In this document: positions 10,427 through 23,461 of the stretch, piece after piece
How the letters are laid out: each line of letters opens with the position of its first letter
How positions within the stretch are numbered: position 1 is the stretch's first letter
Source: Osedax frankpressi
Lineage: Eukaryota; Annelida; Polychaeta; Sabellida; Siboglinidae
Direction: 5' to 3'
Length of the DNA: 64,000 nucleotides
Assembly (NCBI GenBank): GCA_964035775.1
Contig: CAXIVS010000139.1
Coordinates: 1 to 64,000 of the forward strand
The notes under the pieces: model-generated
Told to the model about the DNA's origin: nothing
Seen by the model: only the letters and a program-made list of their open reading frames with translations
The model's database searches: none
Program-made: the position numbers and the translations under genes

Positions 10427-13033
10427 TTATGTACGATGTTTGTCAATATGCGTGGCGTATAGCATCGATTAGATTCAACAATGTTAGTCTATGTACATTG
10501 ATTTTAATACCAAATATATCAGGCCTGCTGTGTCCGCTCTTATTATACCCGGGCAGTCGGTTTGCCAGTTGGATGCGCGTTAACCACTACACTACCCGCG
10601 CCTCCCGTAATGAATGTTCAAATATAGGAGCATGTAGTTTGCATGCAACACAAGTGCCTAATTCTTGTCGGAAATGGCACAACGTTTATATTCTTGTTCT
10701 CATTCACAGTCCACTGTACATGTCGCATACCACTCTTCGATGAGTTGTCAATGTCTTAAGCTTTCCAGTTGTGCCTATGCAAATAGAAGTTTGGGCAGTA
10801 TGTAATTTAACATTCGTTTTAATGACCTTCGCAAAAATATATACTCTCAACGACAGAAGTTCCGTTTAAATGTTGGCACTCTACTCTCGTCGATCTGTAA
10901 CTCTAAAACGTGTTAGTGGTGACGCCATGAGTGCTGTATGGAGTCTACGCAAATATGTATCTGAAGCAATAAATGCCATTCCAAACTGTTTATGAATACA
11001 CGGAATGCTTGTACGCAACACAATGAAACAAAAGCTGTTGTTAAATCAAATACATGTCGTCGAAGTGTGTGAGGTGGGGTGATACAAGGTGTTCGTTCGC
11101 ATACAGATTTACTCTGCAATGGGATACTATTTGTAGGGCTTTCGGTTTGTGTAGGTCAATACCAATCGTTATATGGTGCGACTATTGCCTGTTAGTTGCT
11201 TTGTGGTTTCGTTTTCATATTGAACTTGCGAAAAGTCTGTCGTTTCGTTTCAGGTCTTCCGATTTGATTCCGAAGTTTGAACGACAAAAAACTCTCAGAA
11301 CACGACGCAAGAGAAGTGGTGCACCCCACGCAAGTCTAGTATATAATCGTGTAGTTGCCTGGGTAGTTTGGAAGAACCTTTGTTTTTTCGTATGGTACTT
11401 CGTCATGACTGTTATGTCTAGCTTTTGGCGTTACCTGTTTGTCGGCATAGCGCTCATGGTATGGACAAGGACCTGGCCCATTGGCAGTTATCAGTGTATC
11501 CGCACGCTATTGATTGCATGGCAATGGGCAATGCCTCAAAAGGAAGCCGATCTCCGTCACTACCTACTTACAAGTATGCTTGCCGAGTAATGTGTGTTTG
11601 CAATAACTATTCGTCTTAAACATCGATTGAACACTAAACTTGTTTCAGAAGAAGACAAACCAATTGTGTACTCGTGACTTACGTTACAACAAAGCGCCTG
11701 GCCTACGGTTGCATTTGCATGCTGCTCCCTAAGCATACTGTTTCCAGTCGAGATCAGAGCTTTGTGATTGGTGTAATGACAGACAGAGAACCAACTGTAT
11801 TGAGTGGGTGTCTGATTGCGTGCGAGAATGTGCGTGACATTCGCGAGATTGGTGCTCATGCTTACCAATGTTAAGATAGTTTCCCCGGTGCGATATCGGC
11901 CCCTTATACAAGTTTCGTTCCATGTGCCTTATTTTAGCATCATATTTTGACATTACTTATGTTGGAATCTAATAATTAATGTAGCCAAGTTGTCTGTGTG
12001 CAACAGAAGCTCGCTCACAGGGTGATGTGACTGGCATAGTTGGATGTTTTGCACTTGCTCCAGCCAATTTACTTCTTAATACAATGAGAGCACATTCGAT
12101 TGAATGCATACAACTGACAGATATTGCGGCTAGACCCAAAAAGCACCACCTGGAGTGGTTACGAGGAAATTATTCGAAGTCTAAACCATCGTCTTTATAT
12201 CAGTTCTGATCAATCACATAGCGTGAAAACTAGCTACATCAATCGCCTAAGTAAAACGTTTTGTTTGTTTTCTCGTCTTTGTGAGAACTGTAACATTTAG
12301 ACTAATGTCCACTCGCAATTGTTATTATACATGACATCTATGTCAAGCTATATTTGATTCTCCCGGTGATCGGCCTATATTTACATTTAAATAAAACACG
12401 TTATACTGCACCTGCACAAAGTGGCTGTACTCGATAAACACAAGGTTTCACTCACTATCAAATGACTGAGCCGCGTCGTCAGTTTTCACCTAATCGCGCC
12501 CGGTCGTCCAGTAATGCTGCCAGAAGTCGCCTAATTTGGACCATGCGTCTCTGAACCTTCATCTGGCGAAGACACCTGAGAAAAAACACAATAAAAAGAG
12601 TGTTATAATATGTACGGTGACTAAAGGCGTTGACACAACTAGACTCAATTATTACACATGCCCACATTCCTTCACCCCACTGCAATCAAAGGGGTAAATC
12701 CCACAGCGATGCGGTCGAGATTACATTAAAAACACTGGCATCTTTTTCCAGCATTCGGCTGCGCGGCGTGGTAATGGCGCGAAACCGGAAGGGACATCCC
12801 TACTGTGACGTCACGACAATACGGCAAACGCGCTATTTTCGTTCAGACAACGTCATATTTCAAGATGGCGGCGCCGTTGATATAGGCAAACTGGGGAGGG
12901 GGGACGCTTTCTTCCGACTACTCCATCTTTCTTTCAATGTCTGCCCTGGCACAGGTTCATGTTGTCATCATGTACACGCATAAGACTACAGTTTTATTAT
13001 GGTCCAGCGGCCTGTGTGACATTCGGGTACTTT
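10427..13033 (+). repeat. Repeat copy 5 (2,607 bp)
   Basis: Carries the ATATATCAGG and CTCGCAATTG alleles of copies 1 and 9. A private AATAAAACACG sits next to the poly(A)-signal-like hexamer near 12393. Confidence 0.97.
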
Positions 13034-15640
13034 TTATGTACGATGTTTGTCAATATGCGTGGCGTATAGCATCGATTAGATTCAACAATGTTAGTCTATG
13101 TACATTGATTTTAATACCAAATATGTCAGGCCTGCTGTGTCCGCTCTTATTATACCCGGGCAGTCGGTTTGCCAGTTGGATGCGCGTTAACCACTACACT
13201 ACCCGCGCCTCCCGTAATGAATGTTCAAATATAGGAGCATGTAGTTTGCATGCAACACAAGTGCCTAATTCTTGTCGGAAATGGCACAACGTTTATATTC
13301 TTGTTCTCATTCACAGTCCACTGTACATGTCGCATACCACTCTTCGATGAGTTGTCAATGTCTTAAGCTTTCCAGTTGTGCCTATGCAAATAGAAGTTTG
13401 GGCAGTATGTAATTTAACATTCGTTTTAATGACCTTCGCAAAAATATATACTCTCAACGACAGAAGTTCCGTTTAAATGTTGGCACTCTACTCTCGTCGA
13501 TCTGTAACTCTAAAACGTGTTAGTGGTGACGCCATGAGTGCTGTATGGAGTCTACGCAAATATGTATCTGAAGCAATAAATGCCATTCCAAACTGTTTAT
13601 GAATACACGGAATGCTTGTACGCAACACAATGAAACAAAAGCTGTTGTTAAATCAAATACATGTCGTCGAAGTGTGTGAGGTGGGGTGATACAAGGTGTT
13701 CGTTCGCATACAGATTTACTCTGCAATGGGATACTATTTGTAGGGCTTTCGGTTTGTGTAGGTCAATACCAATCGTTATATGGTGCGACTATTGCCTGTT
13801 AGTTGCTTTGTGGTTTCGTTTTCATATTGAACTTGCGAAAAGTCTGTCGTTTCGTTTCAGGTCTTCCGATTTGATTCCGAAGTTTGAACGACAAAAAACT
13901 CTCAGAACACGACGCAAGAGAAGTGGTGCACCCCACGCAAGTCTAGTATATAATCGTGTAGTTGCCTGGGTAGTTTGGAAGAACCTTTGTTTTTTCGTAT
14001 GGTACTTCGTCATGACTGTTATGTCTAGCTTTTGGCGTTACCTGTTTGTCGGCATAGCGCTCATGGTATGGACAAGGACCTGGCCCATTGGCAGTTATCA
14101 GTGTATCCGCACGCTATTGATTGCATGGCAATGGGCAATGCCTCAAAAGGAAGCCGATCTCCGTCACTACCTACTTACAAGTATGCTTGCCGAGTAATGT
14201 GTGTTTGCAATAACTATTCGTCTTAAACATCGATTGAACACTAAACTTGTTTCAGAAGAAGACAAACCAATTGTGTACTCGTGACTTACGTTACAACAAA
14301 GCGCCTGGCCTACGGTTGCATTTGCATGCTGCTCCCTAAGCATACTGTTTCCAGTCGAGATCAGAGCTTTGTGATTGGTGTAATGACAGACAGAGAACCA
14401 ACTGTATTGAGTGGGTGTCTGATTGCGTGCGAGAATGTGCGTGACATTCGCGAGATTGGTGCTCATGCTTACCAATGTTAAGATAGTTTCCCCGGTGCGA
14501 TCTCGGCCCCTTATACAAGTTTCGTTCCATGTGCCTTATTTTAGCATCATATTTTGACATTACTTATGTTGGAATCTAATAATTAATGTAGCCAAGTTGT
14601 CTGTGTGCAACAGAAGCTCGCTCACAGGGTGATGTGACTGGCATAGTTGGATGTTTTGCACTTGCTCCAGCCAATTTACTTCTTAATACAATGAGAGCAC
14701 ATTCGATTGAATGCATACAACTGACAGATATTGCGGCTAGACCCAAAAAGCACCAACTGTAGTGGTTACGAGGAAATTATTCGAAGTCTAAACCATCGTC
14801 TTTATATCAGTTCTGATCAATCACATAGCGTGAAAACTAGCTATATCAATCGCCTAAGTAAAACGTTTTGTTTGTTTTCTCGTCTTTGTGAGAACTGTAA
14901 CATTTAGACTAATGTCCACTCGGAATTGTTATTATACATGACATCTATGTCAAGCTATATTTGATTCTCCCGGTGATCGGCCTATATTTACATTTAAATA
15001 AAAAACGTTATACTGCACCTGCACAAAGTGGCTGTACTCGATAAACACAAGGTTTCACTCACTATCAAATGACTGAGCCGCGTCGTCAGTTTTCACCTAA
15101 TCGCGCCCGGTCGTCCAGTAATGCTGCCAGAAGTCGCCTAATTTGGACCATGCGTCTCTGAACCTTCATCTGGCGAAGACACCTGAGAAAAAACACAATA
15201 AAAAGAGTGTTATAATATGTACGGTGACTAAAGGCGTTGACACAACTAGACTCAATTATTACACATGCCCACATTCCTTCACCCCACTGCAATCAAAGGG
15301 GTAAATCCCACAGCGATGCGGTCGAGATTACATTAAAAACACTGGCATCTTTTTCCAGCATTCGGCTGCGCGGCGTGGTAATGGCGCGAAACCGGAAGGG
15401 ACATCCCTACTGTGACGTCACGACAATACGGCAAACGCGCTATTTTCGTTCAGACAACGTCATATTTCAAGATGGCGGCGCCGTTGATATAGGCAAACTG
15501 GGGAGGGGGGACGCTTTCTTCCGACTACTCCATCTTTCTTTCAATGTCTGCCCTGGCACAGGTTCATGTTGTCATCATGTACACGCATAAGACTACAGTT
15601 TTATTATGGTCCAGCGGCCTGTGTGACATTCGGGTACTTT
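13034..15640 (+). repeat. Repeat copy 6 (2,607 bp)
   Basis: Has the GATCTCGG allele near 14500, otherwise typical of copy 8 and of copies 10 onward. Private changes near 14755-14760 turn the CACCTGGAGTGG segment into CAACTGTAGTGG and so close a small open frame. Near 14843 it has CTATATCAAT for CTACATCAAT. Confidence 0.97.
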
Positions 15641-18247
15641 TTATGTACGATGTTTGTCAATATGCGTGGCGTATAGCATCGATTAGATTCAACAATGTTA
15701 GTCTATGTACATTGATTTTAATACCAAATATGTCAGGCCTGCTGTGTCCGCTCTTATTATACCCGGGCAGTCGGTTTGCCAGTTGGATGCGCGTTAACCA
15801 CTACACTACCCGCGCCTCCCGTAATGAATGTTCAAATATAGGAGCATGTAGTTTGCATGCAACACAAGTGCCTAATTCTTGTCGGAAATGGCACAACGTG
15901 TATATTCTTGTTCTCATTCACAGTCCACTGTACATGTCGCATACCACTCTTCGATGAGTTGTCAATGTCTTAAGCTTTCCAGTTGTGCCTATGCAAATAG
16001 AAGTTTGGGCAGTATGTAATTTAACATTCGTTTTAATGACCTTCGCAAAAATATATACTCTCAACGACAGAAGTTCCGTTTAAATGTTGGCACTCTACTC
16101 TCGTCGATCTGTAACTCTAAAACGTGTTAGTGGTGACGCCATGAGTGCTGTATGCAGTCTACGCAAACATGTATCTGAAGCAATAAATGCCATTCCAAAC
16201 TGTTTATGAATACACGGAATGCTTGTACGCAACACAATGAAACAAAAGCTGTTGTTAAATCAAATACATGTCGTCGAAGTGTGTGAGGTGGGGTGATACA
16301 AGGTGTTCGTTCGCATACAGATTTACTCTGCAATGGGATACTATTTGTAGGGCTTTCGGTTTGTGTAGGTCAATACCAATCGTTATATGGTGCGACTATT
16401 GCCTGTTAGTTGCTTTGTGGTTTCGTTTTCATATTGAACTTGCGAAAAGTCTGTCGTTTCGTTTCAGGTCTTCCGATTTGATTCCGAAGTTTGAACGACA
16501 AAAAACTCTCAGAACACGACGCAAGAGAAGTGGTGCACCCCACGCAAGTCTAGTATATAATCGTGTAGTTGCCTGGGTAGTTTGGAAGAACCTTTGTTTT
16601 TTCGTATGGTACTTCGTCATGACTGTTATGTCTAGCTTTTGGCGTTACCTGTTTGTCGGCATAGCGCTCATGGTATGGACAAGGACCTGGCCCATTGGCA
16701 GTTATCAGTGTATCCGCACGCTATTGATTGCATGGCAATGGGCAATGCCTCAAAAGGAAGCCGATCTCCGTCACTACCTACTTACAAGTATGCTTGCCGA
16801 GTAATGTGTGTTTGCAATAACTATTCGTCTTAAACATCGATTGAACACTAAACTTGTTTCAGAAGAAGACAAACCAATTGTGTACTCGTGACTTACGTTA
16901 CAACAAAGCGCCTGGCCTACGGTTGCATTTGCATGCTGCTCCCTAAGCATACTGTTTCCAGTCGAGATCAGAGCTTTGTGATTGGTGTAATGACAGACAG
17001 AGAACCAACTGTATTGAGTGGGTGTCTGATTGCGTGCGAGAATGTGCGTGACATTCGCGAGATTGGTGCTCATGCTTACCAATGTTAAGATAGTTTCCCC
17101 GGTGCGATATCGGCCCCTTATACAAGTTTCGTTCCATGTGCCTTATTTTAGCATCATATTTTGACATTACTTATGTTGGAATCTAATAATTAATGTAGCC
17201 AAGTTGTCTGTGTGCAACAGAAGCTCGCTCACAGGGTGATGTGACTGGCATAGTTGGATGTTTTGCACTTGCTCCAGCCAATTTACTTCTTAATACAATG
17301 AGAGCACATTCTATTGAATGCATACAACTGACAGATATTGCGGCTAGACCCAAAAAGCACCACCTGGAGTGGTTACGAGGAAATTATTCGAAGTCTAAAC
17401 CATCGTCTTTATATCAGTTCTGATCAATCACATAGCGTGAAAACTAGCTACATCAATCGCCTAAGTAAAACGTTTTGTTTGTTTTCTCGTCTTTGTGAGA
17501 ACTGTAACATTTAGACTAATGTCCACTCGGAATTGTTATTATACATGACATCTATGTCAAGCTATATTTGATTCTCCCGGTGATCGGCCTATATTTACAT
17601 TTAAATAAAAAACGTTATACTGCACCTGCACAAAGTGGCTGTACTCGATAAACACAAGGTTTCACTCACTATCAAATGACTGAGCCGCGTCGTCAGTTTT
17701 CACCTAATCGCGCCCGGTCGTCCAGTAATGCTGCCAGAAGTCGCCTAATTTGGACCATGCGTCTCTGAACCTTCATCTGGCGAAGACACCTGAGAAAAAA
17801 CACAATAAAAAGAGTGTTATAATATGTACGGTGACTAAAGGCGTTGACACAACTAGACTCAATTATTACACATGCCCACATTCCTTCACCCCACTGCAAT
17901 CAAAGGGGTAAATCCCACAGCGATGCGGTCGAGATTACATTAAAAACACTGGCATCTTTTTCCAGCATTCGGCTGCGCGGCGTGGTAATGGCGCGAAACC
18001 GGAAGGGACATCCCTACTGTGACGTCACGACAATACGGCAAACGCGCTATTTTCGTTCAGACAACGTCAGATTTCAAGATGGCGGCGCCGTTGATATAGG
18101 CAAACTGGGGAGGGGGGACGCTTTCTTCCGACTACTCCATCTTTCTTTCAATGTCTGCCCTGGCACAGGTTCATGTTGTCATCATGTACACGCATAAGAC
18201 TACAGTTTTATTATGGTCCAGCGGCCTGTGTGACATTCGGGTAATTT
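15641..18247 (+). repeat. Repeat copy 7 (2,607 bp)
   Basis: Has the TATGCAG allele near 16151, a private ACATGTATC near 16168, and ATTCTATTG near 17309 (shared with copy 9). It is the first copy with GTCAGATTTC near 18066 next to the YY1-like site. Confidence 0.97.
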
Positions 18248-20854
18248 TTATGTACGATGTTTGTCAATATGCGTGGCGTATAGCATCGATTAGATTCAAC
18301 AATGTTAGTCTATGTACATTGATTTTAATACCAAATATGTCAGGCCTGCTGTGTCCGCTCTTATTATACCCGGGCAGTCGGTTTGCCAGTTGGATGCGCG
18401 TTAACCACTACACTACCCGCGCCTCCCGTAATGAATGTTCAAATATAGGAGCATGTAGTTTGCATGCAACACAAGTGCCTAATTCTTGTCGGAAATGGCA
18501 CAACGTTTATATTCTTGTTCTCATTCACAGTCCACTGTACATGTCGCATACCACTCTTCGATGAGTTGTCAATGTCTTAAGCTTTCCAGTTGTGCCTATG
18601 CAAATAGAAGTTTGGGCAGTATGTAATTTAACATTCGTTTTAATGACCTTCGCAAAAATATATACTCTCAACGACAGAAGTTCCGTTTAAATGTTGGCAC
18701 TCTACTCTCGTCGATCTGTAACTCTAAAACGTGTTAGTGGTGACGCCATGAGTGCTGTATGCAGTCTACGCAAATATGTATCTGAAGCAATAAATGCCAT
18801 TCCAAACTGTTTATGAATACACGGAATGCTTGTACGCAACACAATGAAACAAAAGCTGTTGTTAAATCAAATACATGTCGTCGAAGTGTGTGAGGTGGGG
18901 TGATACAAGGTGTTCGTTCGCATACAGATTTACTCTGCAATGGGATACTATTTGTAGGGCTTTCGGTTTGTGTAGGTCAATACCAATCGTTATATGGTGC
19001 GACTATTGCCTGTTAGTTGCTTTGTGGTTTCGTTTTCATATTGAACTTGCGAAAAGTCTGTCGTTTCGTTTCAGGTCTTCCGATTTGATTCCGAAGTTTG
19101 AACGACAAAAAACTCTCAGAACACGACGCAAGAGAAGTGGTGCACCCCACGCAAGTCTAGTATATAATCGTGTAGTTGCCTGGGTAGTTTGGAAGAACCT
19201 TTGTTTTTTCGTATGGTACTTCGTCATGACTGTTATGTCTAGCTTTTGGCGTTACCTGTTTGTCGGCATAGCGCTCATGGTATGGACAAGGACCTGGCCC
19301 ATTGGCAGTTATCAGTGTATCCGCACGCTATTGATTGCATGGCAATGGGCAATGCCTCAAAAGGAAGCCGATCTCCGTCACTACCTACTTACAAGTATGC
19401 TTGCCGAGTAATGTGTGTTTGCAATAACTATTCGTCTTAAACATCGATTGAACACTAAACTTGTTTCAGAAGAAGACAAACCAATTGTGTACTCGTGACT
19501 TACGTTACAACAAAGCGCCTGGCCTACGGTTGCATTTGCATGCTGCTCCCTAAGCATACTGTTTCCAGTCGAGATCAGAGCTTTGTGATTGGTGTAATGA
19601 CAGACAGAGAACCAACTGTATTGAGTGGGTGTCTGATTGCGTGCGAGAATGTGCGTGACATTCGCGAGATTGGTGCTCATGCTTACCAATGTTAAGATAG
19701 TTTCCCCGGTGCGATCTCGGCCCCTTATACAAGTTTCGTTCCATGTGCCTTATTTTAGCATCATATTTTGACATTACTTATGTTGGAATCTAATAACTAA
19801 TGTAGCCAAGTTGTCTGTGTGCAACAGAAGCTCGCTCACAGGGTGATGTGACTGGCATAGTTGGATGTTTTGCACTTGCTCCAGCCAATTTACTTCTTAA
19901 TACAATGAGAGCACATTCGATTGAATGCATACAACTGACAGATATTGCGGCTAGACCCAAAAAGCACCACCTGGAGTGGTTACGAGGAAATTATTCGAAG
20001 TCTAAACCATCGTCTTTATATCAGTTCTGATCAATCACATAGCGTGAAAACTAGCTACATCAATCGCCTAAGTAAAACGTTATGTTTGTTTTCTCGTCTT
20101 TGTGAGAACTGTAACATTTAGACTAATGTCCACTCGGAATTGTTATTATACATGACATCTATGTCAAGCTATATTTGATTCTCCCGGTGATCGGCCTATA
20201 TTTACATTTAAATAAAAAACGTTATACTGCACCTGCACAAAGTGGCTGTACTCGATAAACACAAGGTTTCACTCACTATCAAATGACTGAGCCGCGTCGT
20301 CAGTTTTCACCTAATCGCGCCCGGTCGTCCAGTAATGCTGCCAGAAGTCGCCTAATTTGGACCATGCGTCTCTGAACCTTCATCTGGCGAAGACACCTGA
20401 GAAAAAACACAATAAAAAGAGTGTTATAATATGTACGGTGACTAAAGGCGTTGACACAACTAGACTCAATTATTACACATGCCCACATTCCTTCACCCCA
20501 CTGCAATCAAAGGGGTAAATCCCACAGCGATGCGGTCGAGATTACATTAAAAACACTGGCATCTTTTTCCAGCATTCGGCTGCGCGGCGTGGTAATGGCG
20601 CGAAACCGGAAGGGACATCCCTACTGTGACGTCACGACAATACGGCAAACGCGCTATTTTCGTTCAGACAACGTCATATTTCAAGATGGCGGCGCCGTTG
20701 ATATAGGCAAACTGGGGAGGGGGGACGCTTTCTTCCGACTACTCCATCTTTCTTTCAATGTCTGCCCTGGCACAGGTTCATGTTGTCATCATGTACACGC
20801 ATAAGACTACAGTTTTATTATGGTCCAGCGGCCTGTGTGACATTCGGGTACTTT
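18248..20854 (+). repeat. Repeat copy 8 (2,607 bp)
   Basis: Has the TATGCAG and GATCTCGG alleles. It reverts to GTCATATTTC near the YY1-like site, so neighbouring copies mix alleles. Private variants are AATAACTAATG near 19795 and ACGTTATG near 20077. Confidence 0.97.
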
Positions 20855-23461
20855 TTATGTACGATGTTTGTCAATATGCGTGGCGTATAGCATCGATTAG
20901 ATTCAACAATGTTAGTCTATGTACATTGATTTTAATACCAAATATATCAGGCCTGCTGTGTCCGCTCTTATTATACCCGGGCAGTCGGTTTGCCAGTTGG
21001 ATGCGCGTTAACCACTACACTACCCGCGCCTCCCGTAATGAATGTTCAAATATAGGAGCATGTAGTTTGCATGCAACACAAGTGCCTAATTCTTGTCGGA
21101 AATGGCACAACGTTTATATTCTTGTTCTCATTCACAGTCCACTGTACATGTCGCATACCACTCTTCGATGAGTTGTCAATGTCTTAAGCTTTCCAGTTGT
21201 GCCTATGCAAATAGAAGTTTGGGCAGTATGTAATTTAACATTCGTTTTAATGACCTTCGCAAAAATATATACTCTCAACGACAGAAGTTCCGTTTAAATG
21301 TTGGCACTCTACTCTCGTCGATCTGTAACTCTAAAACGTGTTAGTGGTGACGCCATGAGTGCTGTATGGAGTCTACGCAAATATGTATCTGAAGCAATAA
21401 ATGCCATTCCAAACTGTTTATGAATACACGGAATGCTTGTACGCAACACAATGAAACAAAAGCTGTTGTTAAATCAAATACATGTCGTCGAAGTGTGTGA
21501 GGTGGGGTGATACAAGGTGTTCGTTCGCATACAGATTTACTCTGCAATGGGATACTATTTGTAGGGCTTTCGGTTTGTGTAGGTCAATACCAATCGTTAT
21601 ATGGTGCGACTATTGCCTGTTAGTTGCTTTGTGGTTTCGTTTTCATATTGAACTTGCGAAAAGTCTGTCGTTTCGTTTCAGGTCTTCCGATTTGATTCCG
21701 AAGTTTGAACGACAAAAAACTCTCAGAACACGACGCAAGAGAAGTGGTGCACCCCACGCAAGTCTAGTATATAATCGTGTAGTTGCCTGGGTAGTTTGGA
21801 AGAACCTTTGTTTTTTCGTATGGTACTTCGTCATGACTGTTATGTCTAGCTTTTGGCGTTACCTGTTTGTCGGCATAGCGCTCATGGTATGGACAAGGAC
21901 CTGGCCCATTGGCAGTTATCAGTGTATCCGCACGCTATTGATTGCATGGCAATGGGCAATGCCTCAAAAGGAAGCCGATCTCCGTCACTACCTACTTACA
22001 AGTATGCTTGCCGAGTAATGTGTGTTTGCAATAACTATTCGTCTTAAACATCGATTGAACACTAAACTTGTTTCAGAAGAAGACAAACCAATTGTGTACT
22101 CGTGACTTACGTTACAACAAAGCGCCTGGCCTACGGTTGCATTTGCATGCTGCTCCCTAAGCATACTGTTTCCAGTCGAGATCAGAGCTTTGTGATTGGT
22201 GTAATGACAGACAGAGAACCAACTGTATTGAGTGGGTGTCTGATTGCGTGCGAGAATGTGCGTGACATTCGCGAGATTGGTGCTCATGCTTACCAATGTT
22301 AAGATAGTTTCCCCGGTGCGATATCGGCCCCTTATACAAGTTTCGTTCCATGTGCCTTATTTTAGCATCATATTTTGACATTACTTATGTTGGAATCTAA
22401 TAATTAATGTAGCCAAGTTGTCTGTGTGCAACAGAAGCTCGCTCACAGGGTGATGTGACTGGCATAGTTGGATGTTTTGCACTTGCTCCAGCCAATTTAC
22501 TTCTTAATACAATGAGAGCACATTCTATTGAATGCATACAACTGACAGATATTGCGGCTAGACCCAAAAAGCACCACCTGGAGTGGTTACGAGGAAATTA
22601 TTCGAAGTCTAAACCATCGTCTTTATATCAGTTCTGATCAATCACATAGCGTGAAAACTAGCTACATCAATCGCCTAAGTAAAACGTTTTGTTTGTTTTC
22701 TCGTCTTTGTGAGAACTGTAACATTTAGACTAATGTCCACTCGCAATTGTTATTATACATGACATCTATGTCAAGCTATATTTGATTCTCCCGGTGATCG
22801 GCCTATATTTACATTTAAATAAAAAACGTTATACTGCACCTGCACAAAGTGGCTGTACTCGATAAACACAAGGTTTCACTCACTATCAAATGACTGAGCC
22901 GCGTCGTCAGTTTTCACCTAATCGCGCCCGGTCGTCCAGTAATGCTGCCAGAAGTCGCCTAATTTGGACCATGCGTCTCTGAACCTTCATCTGGCGAAGA
23001 CACCTGAGAAAAAACACAATAAAAAGAGTGTTATTATATGTACGGTGACTAAAGGCGTTGACACAACTAGACTCAATTATTACACATGCCCACATTCCTT
23101 CACCCCACTGCAATCAAAGGGGTAAATCCCACAGCGATGCGGTCGAGATTACATTAAAAACACTGGCATCTTTTTCCAGCATTCGGCTGCGCGGCGTGGT
23201 AATGGCGCGAAACCGGAAGGGACATCCCTACTGTGACGTCACGACAACACGGCAAACGCGCTATTTTCGTTCAGACAACGTCAGATTTCAAGATGGCGGC
23301 GCCGTTGATATAAGCAAACTGGGGAGGGGGGACGCTTTCTTCCGACTATTCCATCTTTCTTTCAATGTCTGCCCTGGCACAGGTTCATGTTGTCATCATG
23401 TACACGCATAAGACTACAGTTTTATCATGGTCCAGCGGCCTGTTTGACATTCGGGTACTTT
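20855..23461 (+). repeat. Repeat copy 9 (2,607 bp), the transition copy
   Basis: Most of this copy matches copies 1-5 (ATATATCAGG, TATGGAG, GATATCGG, CTCGCAATTG). The final ~250 bp switches to the later allele set: GTCAGATTTC, ATATAAGC, TTTTATCATGG and CTGTTTGAC. Private variants are GTTATTATATG near 23030, ACAACACGG near 23245 and CTATTCCATC near 23346. Confidence 0.97.
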
